From positions 51,574 through 115,573 of the forward strand of contig JAFWMH010000027.1 of NCBI GenBank assembly GCA_017510785.1: a DNA stretch of 64,000 nucleotides, given 5' to 3'. Shown here in pieces: positions 26,348 to 35,629 of the stretch (positions within the stretch are counted from its first letter, which is position 1; every line of letters starts with the position of its first letter). This DNA comes from Atopobiaceae bacterium. Its GTDB lineage: Bacteria > Actinomycetota > Coriobacteriia > Coriobacteriales > Atopobiaceae. The notes beneath the pieces are model-generated. The model was not told the DNA's origin. It ran no database searches and worked only from the letters and a program-made list of their open reading frames with translations. Position numbers and translations under genes: made by a program.

Positions 26348-26539
26348 GTCCCACATCTAATCGCGGCGCACAAACACGCAGGTAGTGGCTATTGAGTCAC
26401 CTGGCGTGCGTCCCAAAATGGCCCAATCGTACAGAAGGCTACCGAAGATGCGAAAAAACTCGAGTGGCTGGCGCATGCACGGCTGCCCACGCTCGCGGCC
26501 ATGTGACGCGACGCTTCGCGCTTGGTCTTATCTGCTGGG

Positions 26540-26590
26540 CGGCATAACGGCATCCATTGTCGAAGTTGGGTGCCAAACGTGCCATTTGTC
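26540..26590 (-). repeat. Dispersed ~50-bp repeat, copy 1
   Basis: Read on the minus strand this resembles 26,886-26,935 (+) at roughly 70 percent by hand alignment, around the words aatgg.tgcc and agcaga.aa.acca. Other copies are at 26,863 and 38,393. No coding potential. Confidence 0.45.
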
Positions 26591-26689
26591 CCCCAAGGAA
26601 GCCCTGCGGCTGGGCTTCCGATGGCGAGAAAGGTGCTAGGCGTGTCGCTTTGCTGCCACGGGAGCCATGCACTGACTTTCAGGTGCACG

Positions 26690-26808
26690 AAGTGCGAAAA
26701 AAGTTTGATTTGGATACTTATGATATGCTTTTGTCCGAGACAAAACTGCAGGTCAGAGCGTCGTACGAACAATGATACTTATTATTCCATCAAACTTTTT
26801 TCGCACTT
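26690..26808. mobile_element. MITE-like element with 20-bp terminal inverted repeats
   Basis: 119 bases bounded by perfect 20-base inverted ends (aagtgcgaaaaaagtttgat and its inverse). The 79-base interior has no gene and is AT-rich compared with both sides. No transposase is seen in the window and no clear target duplication was found by eye, so it would be a non-autonomous element or a long hairpin. Confidence 0.65.
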
Positions 26809-26862
26809 AATATACCTTAACAATTCTGCCCGCACTCTGCGTGATGTCTTGGGGAGAAAAAC

Positions 26863-26921
26863 GGCCCGAATGGCACCTATTATTGGGAATGGGCGCCATA
26901 CGTACCGCTTAGCAGACAAAA
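26863..26921 (+). repeat. Dispersed ~50-bp repeat, copy 2
   Basis: Shares atggg.g.c and ttagcagacaaaacca with 38,396-38,433 and, inverted, with 26,540-26,590. Copies 1 and 2 sit on either side of the MITE-like element. Confidence 0.45.
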
Positions 26922-27052
26922 CCAGGCGCGCAGCGACGAGTTGCAGAGGTCATCTTTGTGCAATCCTGCCCCCGCATGAGTTGTCGCACATGCTTTCGTG
27001 CCAATACTGCGAGTGTGGCCGCGAGGCTCGTCCGTCGGGCAGACGACGTATG

Positions 27053-27164
27053 TGTCCCAAGGGCCCGAGCGTCGAACGAGTCGGCTCACGTAGCCCAAGA
27101 GCCCGAGCGCCGAACGAGTCAGCGCGTGTCCCAAGGGCCCGAGCGCCGAACGAGTTGGTATGCG
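27053..27164. repeat. Tandem repeat of 36-38 bp, three copies
   Basis: The word cccgagcgccgaacgagt (one variant cccgagcgtcgaacgagt) recurs at spacings of 36 and 38, each preceded by gtcccaagg or agcccaaga. A long chance frame crosses it. The remaining sequence to 27,317 is GC-rich and gene-free. Confidence 0.75.
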
Positions 27165-27317
27165 TGGCCGCGATCCGAGGGCCCACGCGTTGGACGAGGC
27201 GTATCACGCGACGGCGGGAGCCCGCGCATCAAGGAAGCAGCGCATATGGCCGTGCGAGCCCACGGGCCGAACGAAACGGCGCGGCGTACGGACCGCAAGA
27301 CCACCGAACCATCGCCG

Positions 27318-28454
27318 TCATTCGACTTTCGCGAGCCACTCGTAGCGATCTCCGAAGGGGTTTGTCTTCCATGCAGCTACCAAAGCCGCGGCGAGCTCGT
27401 GGTCGGACGGCTTGTCGTAGTAGTGTCCCGTCACGCCCTTACCAGCGTGCCCCATCATGGGCTCCACGATCCAAGGAGGCAGCTGTAGCACCCAACGAGC
27501 GTTCGTTTGCCACGTCTTCCGAAGATTCTTGAACAGGTGCACGGCCGCATCGCGTTCCTGCAGGCGTTCCGCAAAGGCGAGACGAAGTTCCCGCTGAGTT
27601 CCAAAGGACCGCCCAGCGGGATGTGATACGTACTCGTTCTTGTCGCGTCCCTCGACGAGGTGCGCCAAACGCTCCGCCGGCTTGCCCGCCAGCAACACAG
27701 TTCGGGTGCTCCAGCGATTCTTCGTCCGCTCGGCCTCCCTTGCGCGGGAATCAATTTGACGACAAATGCGCACGAGCGCGACCAGAACGCCATCGACCAT
27801 TTCCGTGCTAATGTCTGCCGCCTTTGCACCGAGCGACTCACCTACGCGACATCCGCCAAAGCTGGCAAGCAAAAACGCGGCTTCGTACCACTCGCCCCAG
27901 CAGGCAGCCCACACATCGCCAAGTTCGTCAATGGTCCAAACCCCATCCTCCCGATGCTCGACGGTCGAGGACGACGGGAGCATATACCGCAGCGCAAGAG
28001 GGTTTGTCTCCAAATGCCCGTATCGCGTCGCGTAGTCAAGCACTTGACGTAGCAAATGCAAGCTTGCCTCTGCCGCCGAGCGCTTGAGTTCCAATAGCCA
28101 TTGCTGAACGTCGAGCGGACGCACGGAATCGCAAGCGACGTTTTCCCATCGCGGCTCAACGTGCCGACGCCACGTGCTTTTGTGCTGATCGAGTGTTAGC
28201 GGCGCCAAATCACCCTGCTCAACCATGCGCTCACGATCGGGCAAGAACCAATTGCGCCAACAATCGCCTACCGTGGGACACGGCGCGTCATGTCCATGCA
28301 TGAGTCTCAGCTCGGCGAGTCTGTCGCCCGCCATCCGTCTCGTGCCTCGTATGGTTTCGGAACAGCGCCGATACCCCGTTGCAGTCGATGCCCACCAACG
28401 AATGCGCCAAACCCCTTTGCCTTCGTTGGTGATGCAACCCCAGTCTCTTCTCAT
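27318..28454 (-). CDS. Tyrosine recombinase/integrase
   Basis: A 378-residue phage-type integrase. The N-terminal part is an AP2/Arm-type segment (RIRWWASTATGYRR), then a SAM-like core-binding domain (residues about 80-160) and the catalytic domain. Catalytic residues visible are Arg in GGCRVGESLGAK, a KNLRKTW motif in place of the usual HxLRHT (first His replaced by Lys), His in MMGHAGKGV and Tyr in TGHYYDKP. The ATG at 28,454 is preferred since ggagg lies five bases upstream. It borders the repeat-rich pilin region, but I found no att repeats or tRNA beside it. Confidence 0.85.
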   Translation of the reverse strand: MRRDWGCITNEGKGVWRIRWWASTATGYRRCSETIRGTRRMAGDRLAELRLMHGHDAPCPTVGDCWRNWFLPDRERMVEQGDLAPLTLDQHKSTWRRHVEPRWENVACDSVRPLDVQQWLLELKRSAAEASLHLLRQVLDYATRYGHLETNPLALRYMLPSSSTVEHREDGVWTIDELGDVWAACWGEWYEAAFLLASFGGCRVGESLGAKAADISTEMVDGVLVALVRICRQIDSRAREAERTKNRWSTRTVLLAGKPAERLAHLVEGRDKNEYVSHPAGRSFGTQRELRLAFAERLQERDAAVHLFKNLRKTWQTNARWVLQLPPWIVEPMMGHAGKGVTGHYYDKPSDHELAAALVAAWKTNPFGDRYEWLAKVE

Positions 28455-28752
28455 CATGCCTCCAGTCGAAGCGGAACAATAGGTGAGAAGAGAAAAACCC
28501 ATCAGGGCAAGCGTGTGGGCGGGAGTCTCTTTCTGCCGAGTGTCTATGTGGTTGCGGTACCTTCCGTGCAGGTGGACGCGTGAATGCGGGCTTTGAGTAC
28601 TTCTGACTCCAGTCGATGGAGCACGTACTCGCCTGTCCTGTTCCCTACAACACGTGCGGTAGGCTCGCTTCGCGCCTGTTTCCAATGCGTTCGTCCATCG
28701 CGTCAACATCGCTTATACTGAATGGATAACCCCAACCCAAAGGAGGCGCCGC

Positions 28753-29724
28753 ATGCCCACACCATACGACCAGCAGCCGCGACTAGCGCTTCTCATAGAT
28801 TCCGACAATATCTCGTCGAAGTACCTCACGACGATTCTTAGCGAGTTGCCAAAGCACGGCATTGCAACCTATCGCCGCATTTACGGCGACTTTACCGATC
28901 CGCAGGCGGCCAGCTGGCGCAAGATGCTGCTCGATAATGCCATCATTCCCGTCCAGCAGTACAGCAACGTGAAAAGTCGCAAGCCTGGCGAAACCGCCGG
29001 CAAAAATGCCACCGATTCGGCGCTCATCATTGACGCCATGGACATTCTCTACGCGGGCAAGGTGGACGGCTTCGTAATCGTGAGTTCCGATAGCGACTTC
29101 ACGCGGCTCGCGCAACGCCTTCGCGAAAGTGGCATGCTCGTGGTGGGCATGGGACGCAACCAAACCAGCAACTCGTTTCGTCAGGCATGCACGACATTCG
29201 TGAACATCGAGCACCTGAGCTCGCTTGAGGACGGCGCGGAGAAAGTCACCGAGGAAGAAGGAGTCGTAACCACCATTACGCTCCGGGATGTGGAGCGAAC
29301 TGTGGCCGGCATCGTGCGGTACAACGATGGCAGGGGAGAGGAGACGTTGCTCGGTGCGGTGGGCAAGGGCCTCCACAACAAGTACCCCGACTTCGACGTG
29401 CGCACGTTTGGCTATACCAAGCTCACCAAGATGATTGCCGACATGCCGCGCTTCGAAATCGTTGACAAGGGCAACGTTCACTATGTGGTTTTTGCCGACA
29501 CCAACGATGTGCAGGCGAGTATTGCCGCATTCATGCGCGACCGTCTTGCGAAGGAGGCGAACAATACGATGTCCCTCTCGCAGCTTGCCAACGAGGTGTA
29601 TCAGGCGTTTCCGAATTTCAAGCTAAAGGACGTGGGGTACACCCAGTTCGGCAAGTACGCCGATAGCGTTAAGGGGCTGCGGGTAGTCGGCGCCAACCGG
29701 CAGCAGGTGCGGCTGGTAAAGTGA
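28753..29724 (+). CDS. NYN-domain protein with two OST-HTH/LOTUS domains
   Basis: A 323-residue protein. Residues 8-160 are a NYN (PIN-like) nuclease domain: IDSDNIS at the start, KNATDSALIIDAMDI and VSSDSDFTRLAQRL provide the acidic residues. Two C-terminal RNA-binding OST-HTH domains follow, near residues 178-250 and 255-323. It is a likely RNase acting on structured or modified RNA. TATACT (28,714) and aaaggagg precede the ATG. Divergent from the integrase, outside the variable region. Confidence 0.85.
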   Translation: MPTPYDQQPRLALLIDSDNISSKYLTTILSELPKHGIATYRRIYGDFTDPQAASWRKMLLDNAIIPVQQYSNVKSRKPGETAGKNATDSALIIDAMDILYAGKVDGFVIVSSDSDFTRLAQRLRESGMLVVGMGRNQTSNSFRQACTTFVNIEHLSSLEDGAEKVTEEEGVVTTITLRDVERTVAGIVRYNDGRGEETLLGAVGKGLHNKYPDFDVRTFGYTKLTKMIADMPRFEIVDKGNVHYVVFADTNDVQASIAAFMRDRLAKEANNTMSLSQLANEVYQAFPNFKLKDVGYTQFGKYADSVKGLRVVGANRQQVRLVK

Positions 29725-29773
29725 CGACGCCGAATGACGAGACGGGCCTTCACGCGTTGGAAGCGTTGTTAAA

Positions 29774-31420
29774 TCAAAAACTCTCGCAATAGGCTTTCAC
29801 GCGCTTGAGCCGACTCGCCTCGGTAGGTTCGCACTCAACCTCGTGAACGAGGCGTTGCGCGACGTGCTTTTCGTGGTCGGTGAGTTCGCGTGGCGCGTCG
29901 TTCAGTACATCGCTGTTCTCCAACGCGAGCAGCAGCTCGGCCTCCTTCGCGTCAATTACGGCGAGCGTTTGTTCTGCAACCGACTTTTCGTCCGTAAGGT
30001 TCTTGAGGTCCGTTGCCCATGCCTCAAGTGCCATGTTGTAGGTAATCTGCACCTTCTGGCTGTGCTTTTCCGCAAGCGCCGTCATATACAGCCGATGCGA
30101 GCGTGTTGCGGCCAACTCGCGGCTCAAGCGCCGACGGTACTTAAGAATCAGGCGTATGGGCAAAACGATGGCAGCGACCATCAGGGTGATGCCTACCATG
30201 TTGAGGGCGTATTCGAGTGTTTGCAGGGGCATGCCCATCAGGCTGCTAATGTCTGTTTGCGTGGCGAGCGTTACGGGTAGCCCCAGTGTTTCGAGGATTG
30301 AGTCCACGAGGTTTTGCAACGGGCTCATAATTTGTGCGATAATGCCTGCCTTGCTCGTCAGCAACCGCTGTCCCATTACAAAGATTACGATGCCCATGAC
30401 CATGTAGACAAGAGCGTGCAGCACGAAGGACCGTGCGGCCTTCGCGTCGCTCATAATGCCGTGCATGCGAGGCGTCATTGCTTGGTATTGCGGGTCGTTT
30501 GGGCTTGGCTCGTCTCGCTCGGTTTGGAGGATTGCCTCCGAGAGGTCGTCGACGCGTCGTTCGATCGTCGCGCGCAGCTCGTGCAGAGTATAGAGTTGGG
30601 AGCGCAGACCGCTGGGGTCGGAAACGACTGCCTCGCCGGACTCAAGAGATGTCGGTGACTTCTCGGGCGGTCTGTTGCGTTGTGGTTCGCCTTGCGGTTC
30701 GCCGCACGGCTGGTTGGGGGATTCGTAGCGTTCAGGCGGATTGCCGTTGTCGGGCTCGGGGGTTTGCTTGCGTTTGCTCGCCGTGTCGGGTTCGGGCGCT
30801 TGCTTACGCTTGCCTGCCGCATCGGCTTCGAATCCGACCCGCTCCGCCACGGCAACAACTTTCGCTCGCTCCTCAAGCGGTGCGGCGCCCGCAACCCAGC
30901 CTTCGAAGTCCGCGATGCCACCCGTACGATTTGTGATGCTGCCTCGCTCAAACAGAATGGTAACGTCTGTCCGGCCGCAAAAGGCGAGCATCAACGCAAC
31001 CATCCTGCATAGGAGCTGCTGGAGTCGCGGAACCCCACGCGTAAGACGCTCGTCGTAGCGGATGCGCAAGGCACCATGGCCTGCGCGCTCAATAACGAGC
31101 GGATGGGCTCCGTCCTGCAAAAGGAACAGTCCCATGCCCGTGAGGTCGCCTTGGGGAAGAATCGCGCGAACGGCTTCCGCAATCTGCGTGGCGGGAACGC
31201 AAAGCTCGGCATCGGCCTCGAGGATGTGCAGAAGGTCGAGCAAATCGGGCAAGACGGCAGCGACGGCGTCGTGGCGCAGCGAATAGAACCCGATTACGTC
31301 GTCGTGAATCGAAGGTTTCGTGCTTCCGCCAAAGGTCACCGCGCCCGAACACAGTAGCTCGCAGGCCGAAAGCGCGTCGAGCCTCCCGTTAGGTCCTCTT
31401 CCAACAAGGTTCATTGCCAT
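29774..31420 (-). CDS. Membrane protein of unknown function, Lys/Pro-rich linker
   Basis: A 548-residue protein I do not recognise. Residues 1-190 look soluble. A low-complexity linker with a repeated KRKQ-PEPD motif follows, then two membrane helices (AARSFVLHALVYMVMGIVIF and a second near NMVGITLMVAAIVLPIRL), and a C-terminal helical region. The first ATG at 31,420 is chosen; a longer frame to 31,567 overlaps the small gene upstream. A small membrane-protein gene lies 32 bases upstream on the same strand, and the two probably form an operon. Confidence 0.6.
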   Translation of the reverse strand: MAMNLVGRGPNGRLDALSACELLCSGAVTFGGSTKPSIHDDVIGFYSLRHDAVAAVLPDLLDLLHILEADAELCVPATQIAEAVRAILPQGDLTGMGLFLLQDGAHPLVIERAGHGALRIRYDERLTRGVPRLQQLLCRMVALMLAFCGRTDVTILFERGSITNRTGGIADFEGWVAGAAPLEERAKVVAVAERVGFEADAAGKRKQAPEPDTASKRKQTPEPDNGNPPERYESPNQPCGEPQGEPQRNRPPEKSPTSLESGEAVVSDPSGLRSQLYTLHELRATIERRVDDLSEAILQTERDEPSPNDPQYQAMTPRMHGIMSDAKAARSFVLHALVYMVMGIVIFVMGQRLLTSKAGIIAQIMSPLQNLVDSILETLGLPVTLATQTDISSLMGMPLQTLEYALNMVGITLMVAAIVLPIRLILKYRRRLSRELAATRSHRLYMTALAEKHSQKVQITYNMALEAWATDLKNLTDEKSVAEQTLAVIDAKEAELLLALENSDVLNDAPRELTDHEKHVAQRLVHEVECEPTEASRLKRVKAYCESF

Positions 31421-31452
31421 TGTCCGCACGTATCCCTTCGCGCCGCTTTTGT

Positions 31453-31644
31453 CTACGCCAAGGCAAAAAAGAATATGGCCAGCACAACTACCAATACTGT
31501 GAGGTATGAGTATGGAGCGGTGTTTATCATAAGCGGAATAAGATATTCGCCAAATATCAACAGACAAAGGCCGACGATGATGGCGACCGTAAACAGGATG
31601 ACGAATCCCAACACAAGTACGTTTTGCCGTCTGTTGTTAAGCAT
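31453..31644 (-). CDS. Small two-helix membrane protein
   Basis: A 63-residue protein with two hydrophobic helices (about residues 8-30 and 42-62) separated by a short NTAPYSY loop. The ATG at 31,644 follows ggaggtgcagc, a strong site, so it is probably real despite its size. Function unknown. First gene of a two-gene minus-strand unit with the linker protein. Confidence 0.7.
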   Translation of the reverse strand: MLNNRRQNVLVLGFVILFTVAIIVGLCLLIFGEYLIPLMINTAPYSYLTVLVVVLAIFFFALA

Positions 31645-31741
31645 GCTGCACCTCCACATGTATTGTAACGTACGCTTTACGCGTTTCCGAGGAGTTTCTC
31701 TCATTGTGCAACAAGCTTCCCGGGAGCATGTCGCACGTCGT

Positions 31742-31759
31742 TTGTAGCTTATACTACAA
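31742..31759 (+). promoter_or_regulatory. Promoter and inverted repeat before pilD
   Basis: TATACT (31,750-31,755) is embedded in the inverted pair ttgtag/ctacaa (31,742-31,747 and 31,754-31,759), which would place a dimeric regulator directly on the -10 box. It lies 28 bases before the pilD ATG. Confidence 0.45.
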
Positions 31760-31787
31760 GAAGACAAGCCCGAAGAAGGAGTGCGCC

Positions 31788-32588
31788 ATGATTCTCGACT
31801 CGCCATATTTGTTCGCCTACTGCACCGCGCTGGTTGCCGTGCTCGGGCTTTGCATGGGATCGTTCCTCAATTGCATGGCGTGGCGCATGACGCACGGGGA
31901 GTCCGTGTTGCGTGGGCGCAGCCATTGCACGAGTTGCGGTCATGCCTTGGGGCCGCTCGACCTCGTGCCGGTTTTGAGCTGGGCGTTTTCGCGTGGGAAG
32001 TGCAGGTATTGCGGCGAGCACGTGAGCTGGCGGTATCCGGCAACGGAGCTGTTGTGCGCGATTGTTTATGTGTCGATTTGGCTTGTGTATGGCTTCACCA
32101 TCGAGACGATTGAGCTCATTGGCTTCGCGAGCGTGCTGCTCGTGCTTTCGCTTACGGACCTCGACACATACATTATTCCCAATGCCACCATTATTGCGGC
32201 CATTGCGATTCGTGCGTTGTACCTCGTGGCGACTGGCCTGCTCGGGACGGGAGACGCGCTTACCCTCGCGCGCGATTCGCTTATTGGAGGAGTCGTTATA
32301 GTGATTCCCGTGTATGTGCTTTCAATTGTGATGGACCGGGTGCTCGGGCGCAACAGCTTGGGCGGGGGAGACGTCAAACTGCTCTTCGTGGCCGGTTTGT
32401 ACTTTGGCTGGGTACAATGCATGTTCCTCATTATAGTTGCCTGCATCTTAGGCCTGTTGCTTGGCGCAATCGTTTCGCGCGACTCGAAGTACATCCCGTT
32501 TGGGCCGGCAATTGCCCTCGCTTGTTGGCTGTGCATGCTCGTTGGCGGTCAGGCCGTGAGCTGGTATTTGGGCCTGGTCGGCCTGTGA
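31788..32588 (+). CDS. pilD: Prepilin peptidase/methyltransferase PilD
   Basis: A 266-residue polytopic enzyme that cuts the Gly-Phe bond of prepilins and methylates the new N-terminus. GSFLNC starts the methylation domain near residue 24; HCTSCG and KCRYCGE give the four zinc cysteines. The two catalytic aspartates are in LTDLDTYIIP (near residue 125) and GGGDVKLLF (near 190). All are intact, so it can process the pilins of this region. ATG 31,788 has gaagaagga. It stands alone, away from pilB-pilT-pilC. Confidence 0.94.
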   Translation: MILDSPYLFAYCTALVAVLGLCMGSFLNCMAWRMTHGESVLRGRSHCTSCGHALGPLDLVPVLSWAFSRGKCRYCGEHVSWRYPATELLCAIVYVSIWLVYGFTIETIELIGFASVLLVLSLTDLDTYIIPNATIIAAIAIRALYLVATGLLGTGDALTLARDSLIGGVVIVIPVYVLSIVMDRVLGRNSLGGGDVKLLFVAGLYFGWVQCMFLIIVACILGLLLGAIVSRDSKYIPFGPAIALACWLCMLVGGQAVSWYLGLVGL

Positions 32589-32637
32589 TGCTTGATTTGA
32601 TACACTCAACCTATTGTTCACAACCAAAGGAGACCTC

Positions 32638-33498
32638 ATGCAGCCTGTACCTCCCTCGCCATACGGCCACTCGACGTATCCGCGTCCCGCATCACCTGTG
32701 CACTTTGCGCAACGCATAGCCACGCAAGATGACGCTCAAATCGCCACGTTCGTTTACGGCCCGGCCAATGCGGACCTCAGCGATTTGCTTGCGCGCGATC
32801 CTGTGCTCGTGCTCCATGGCAACGGTGGCTCGCACGCAACGTTTGTGAGCGTTATCGATACCCTTGTTTCGGCCGAAAAGGGTGTGGTGGCAATCGACGC
32901 GCGGGCGCAGGGACAGTCCTCGCGGGGGTCGCTGCCGCTCTCGTATGAGTTGTTCGCGAGTGACGTGGTTGCGGTGCTCGACCACTTGGGTTCGGCGCCG
33001 GTGCATGTAATCGGGCACTCCGACGGTGGCATCGTAGCGCTCCTTCTGGCGCGCGACCATGCCGACTACGTGCGTTCGATTGTGGCAGGCGGTGCCAACC
33101 TCACGCCCGAAGGCGTTGTGGACGAGTGGGACATGGAAAGCTCCATCGCTTCGAACGCGAACTGGGCATCGTGGGTTGAGGGTGGCGAGGTTTCTTCGCA
33201 AGTCGATAAAAGCCTCTTGCCGTCGGCGGATTCGGTTCGTCTTTCGGCGGAGCTCTTGCAGCTCATGTTGGACGAGCCGCACATCGAGGCGTCGTCTTTG
33301 GCGTCGATTAGTTGTCCTGCCTGTGTGCTCGTGGGCGAGCACGACTGCATAACGCGCGAGGAAACCGAGTCCATCGCGGGCGCCATTCCTGGGGCACGTC
33401 TCGTTACCGTGCCGAAGGTGGGGCATAGTTTGCCGCGCCAGGCGCCCGATAGCGTGTGCTGCCAGGCTCTTATTAACATGGTGCTTGCAGGTCGATGA
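32638..33498 (+). CDS. Alpha/beta hydrolase
   Basis: A 286-residue hydrolase. The oxyanion loop VLHGNGGSHATF, nucleophile elbow GHSDGG (Ser near residue 129), acid in VGEHDCIT and histidine in VGHSLPRQ are all present. It has no signal peptide. The substrate cannot be told from sequence; relatives act on esters, lactones or lipids. A strong aaaggag site precedes the ATG. Confidence 0.85.
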   Translation: MQPVPPSPYGHSTYPRPASPVHFAQRIATQDDAQIATFVYGPANADLSDLLARDPVLVLHGNGGSHATFVSVIDTLVSAEKGVVAIDARAQGQSSRGSLPLSYELFASDVVAVLDHLGSAPVHVIGHSDGGIVALLLARDHADYVRSIVAGGANLTPEGVVDEWDMESSIASNANWASWVEGGEVSSQVDKSLLPSADSVRLSAELLQLMLDEPHIEASSLASISCPACVLVGEHDCITREETESIAGAIPGARLVTVPKVGHSLPRQAPDSVCCQALINMVLAGR

Positions 33499-33590
33499 GG
33501 ACGCTCCACAGGTAGTTGGATTGGCGAGGACCGTTTGCGGTTGGGATGGGGTGTCGCGGGACACATAACAAAGCACATCGGGGGCATCGA

Positions 33591-34667
33591 ATGGGAAAGA
33601 TTTGGCAAGTGTACGGCGATGATGCGCATGGCATGACGATGCGGTTGCTAAAGGAGAGCGACGCAATCCGGCTAGTGCCGGCAGGAGGCTCCGTGGCGCT
33701 CAAACCCAACATTGTGGTGACGGGCGTGGCGGAAAATGGCGCGATTACGCATCCGGGTGTTGTTACTGCGTGCATCGAGTACTTCAGGAGCCATGGCGTG
33801 GCGAACATCAGCGTAATCGAAAGCAGCTGGGTTGGCGACAATACCATGCGGGCGATTCGCGTTTCGGGCTATGAGCAGGTGTGCAGGCAATACGGCGTTC
33901 CGTTCTTCGACCTTAAGAAGGACAAGGTCCGTACGGTGCGAACGCCCATAGGGGATATGAAGCTGTGTGGCAAGGCGCTCGACGCCGACCTGCTCGTGGA
34001 CCTGCCCGTGCTCAAGGGGCATTGTCAAACGAGGATGACATGCGCTATAAAGAACCTGAAGGGTTGCATACCCGACTCCGAGAAGCGCCGTTTCCATGCG
34101 CTTGGACTTACGAAGCCCATTGCCGCCCTGGGCGCGGCGCTTCGTCCCGGACTCGTGATTGTGGATAGCATCTGTGGTGACCTCTGCTTCGAGGAAGGCG
34201 GCACGCCGGTGCAAACGAACCGAATGTACCTGTGTGCCGATGCGGTTCAGGCGGATGCGTATGGTTGCTCGCTTATGGGCCTCTCGCTTGGCGAGGTGCC
34301 TTACATCGAGCTCGCCGAGCGGTATGATGCGGGCAGCAGCGCATGGAGCGAGGACGACATCGTGTTGCTTAACGAGCCCAGCGAAGCGTGCGCGTATCCC
34401 ACGCCAAGTGGGACCATTGCCGAGCTTACTAGGTGCGTTCACGAGGACCAGGCGTGCTCCGCCTGCTATGCGTCGCTCGTTCATGCGCTGCATACGTCGG
34501 GTAGTGGCAAAGGTCAGGAAATCTACATCGGGCAAGGCTGGCAGGGAAAGGCCCCTGACGGTTTGGGTATTGGTCGGTGCTGCGCGGGTGCTACGTCGTG
34601 CGTAATGGGTTGTCCGCCCAGGGCCGATGCCATTGTTGCGGCGTTTGCTAAGTTCAGAGGGCGTTAG
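33591..34667 (+). CDS. DUF362 protein with cysteine-rich C-terminus
   Basis: A 358-residue protein of the DUF362 family (uncharacterised, often next to iron-sulfur or redox genes). Key features are ALKPNIVVTG, GVVTACIEYF, DLPVLKGHCQTRMTCAIKNLKG and a C-terminal CCAGATSCVMGCPPRADAI cluster that could hold an iron-sulfur centre, though no full ferredoxin domain is seen. Starts at ATG 33,591 after gggggc. Its stop overlaps the stop of the next gene on the other strand by three bases. Confidence 0.8.
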   Translation: MGKIWQVYGDDAHGMTMRLLKESDAIRLVPAGGSVALKPNIVVTGVAENGAITHPGVVTACIEYFRSHGVANISVIESSWVGDNTMRAIRVSGYEQVCRQYGVPFFDLKKDKVRTVRTPIGDMKLCGKALDADLLVDLPVLKGHCQTRMTCAIKNLKGCIPDSEKRRFHALGLTKPIAALGAALRPGLVIVDSICGDLCFEEGGTPVQTNRMYLCADAVQADAYGCSLMGLSLGEVPYIELAERYDAGSSAWSEDDIVLLNEPSEACAYPTPSGTIAELTRCVHEDQACSACYASLVHALHTSGSGKGQEIYIGQGWQGKAPDGLGIGRCCAGATSCVMGCPPRADAIVAAFAKFRGR

Positions 34668-35629
34668 AAGGGGATGCCGTCGTCATCCGCATAGTCATCG
34701 CAGTAACTCGGATAATAATGGTATGCGTGAACCGGACGCCAATCGCGGTCGTCGCCTTCCAAAAGATACCGACGCGACGAGCTGTGGCCTTTTGCAACGA
34801 CGCGACCGTCGTCCATAAGGTTGTGGAGAGCCTTAAGAATGCGTTCGGGACTGAGTCCAACGATGTGCGAGAGTTCGCGCGTGCTCTTTGGACCCTCGTC
34901 GGTGAGTAGCATAAGGATTTTGCCTTCTAGATCTTCGGGGACGATGATGGGCTCGTAGCAGGAAAGCATTTCGGGAGCTTCGTCCGAAAGGCTGTACTTG
35001 GTATAAGCGTATCCGTAGCCCGCATATGTTGGATTCGGGCTTTTCTCGCTTACGAGAAAACCCTGCTTTTCGAGGCTTTTGAGTATGTTTTCCATCTCCC
35101 GAGCGCCTCCGACGCTTTGTGCACAGGTGAACGCCGATGCAGTGGCCGGTCCATGCAGGTAGAGGAATCGCGCGATGGTGGGTCGCATCTCGATGCTTTT
35201 CGTGCGGGTTTTCTCTTCGGTTTTCTCTGCTTCGTAGGCTTCCTCGTTAATTTGGCGTTCCAGCTTGCGTATGGTGCGGGTACGCGCCTCCTCCGCAATG
35301 TCGGGACGCTCCATTGCCGCCTCTTGCACGAGTCGCTCGTCGAAGTCTTCAAAGAATTCGTTGTAGCTGCATTTGCCGAGTGCCCAGTCGAGGTCGTAGG
35401 TCGCAATGGCCGAAACGAGGCGCTTTTCCCCGCGCACGCAGCAGTAAAGCTGGCCGATGGGGCCAAGTGGCGTCGTTCCATCCTCATATGCGCGAGCTGC
35501 TCGTGCGGCGCTTACGTAAAAGCAAAAACCATAAGCGCTGTAGCCGTCGTCGTTCAGCTTGAGGGCATCTTGCATGCCCGCCGCCTCGGCCAAGTGTGCG
35601 ATAGGTTCGAACATTTCCAACGTACCCAT
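34664..35629 (-). CDS. Winged-helix protein of unknown function
   Basis: A 321-residue protein. The N-terminal half (FEPIAHLAEAAGMQDALKLNDDGY...) is a soluble domain I cannot name. A charged helix (EAYEAEKTEEKTRTKSI) follows, then two winged-helix-like units: MRPTIARFLYLHGPATASAF near residues 170-220 and GKILMLLTDEGPKSTRELS near 250-300. It ends in a Tyr/Asp-rich tail. ATG 35,629 after aaggggg. Probably a DNA-binding regulator; its target is not visible. Confidence 0.65.
   Translation of the reverse strand: MGTLEMFEPIAHLAEAAGMQDALKLNDDGYSAYGFCFYVSAARAARAYEDGTTPLGPIGQLYCCVRGEKRLVSAIATYDLDWALGKCSYNEFFEDFDERLVQEAAMERPDIAEEARTRTIRKLERQINEEAYEAEKTEEKTRTKSIEMRPTIARFLYLHGPATASAFTCAQSVGGAREMENILKSLEKQGFLVSEKSPNPTYAGYGYAYTKYSLSDEAPEMLSCYEPIIVPEDLEGKILMLLTDEGPKSTRELSHIVGLSPERILKALHNLMDDGRVVAKGHSSSRRYLLEGDDRDWRPVHAYHYYPSYCDDYADDDGIPF

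Noticed and set aside
26522..27532. Long plus-strand frame across the MITE-like element and the 38-bp repeats
   Set aside because: It runs through two non-coding repeats and the integrase 3' end; Arg-rich and without a ribosome site.
28455..28709. N-terminal extension of the integrase
   Set aside because: Composition is unlike an integrase and the good ribosome site lies at 28,454.
27200..28760. att sites of an integrated element
   Set aside because: I looked for a tRNA end or direct repeats flanking the integrase and found none by eye; the other border may lie further left, but cannot be shown.
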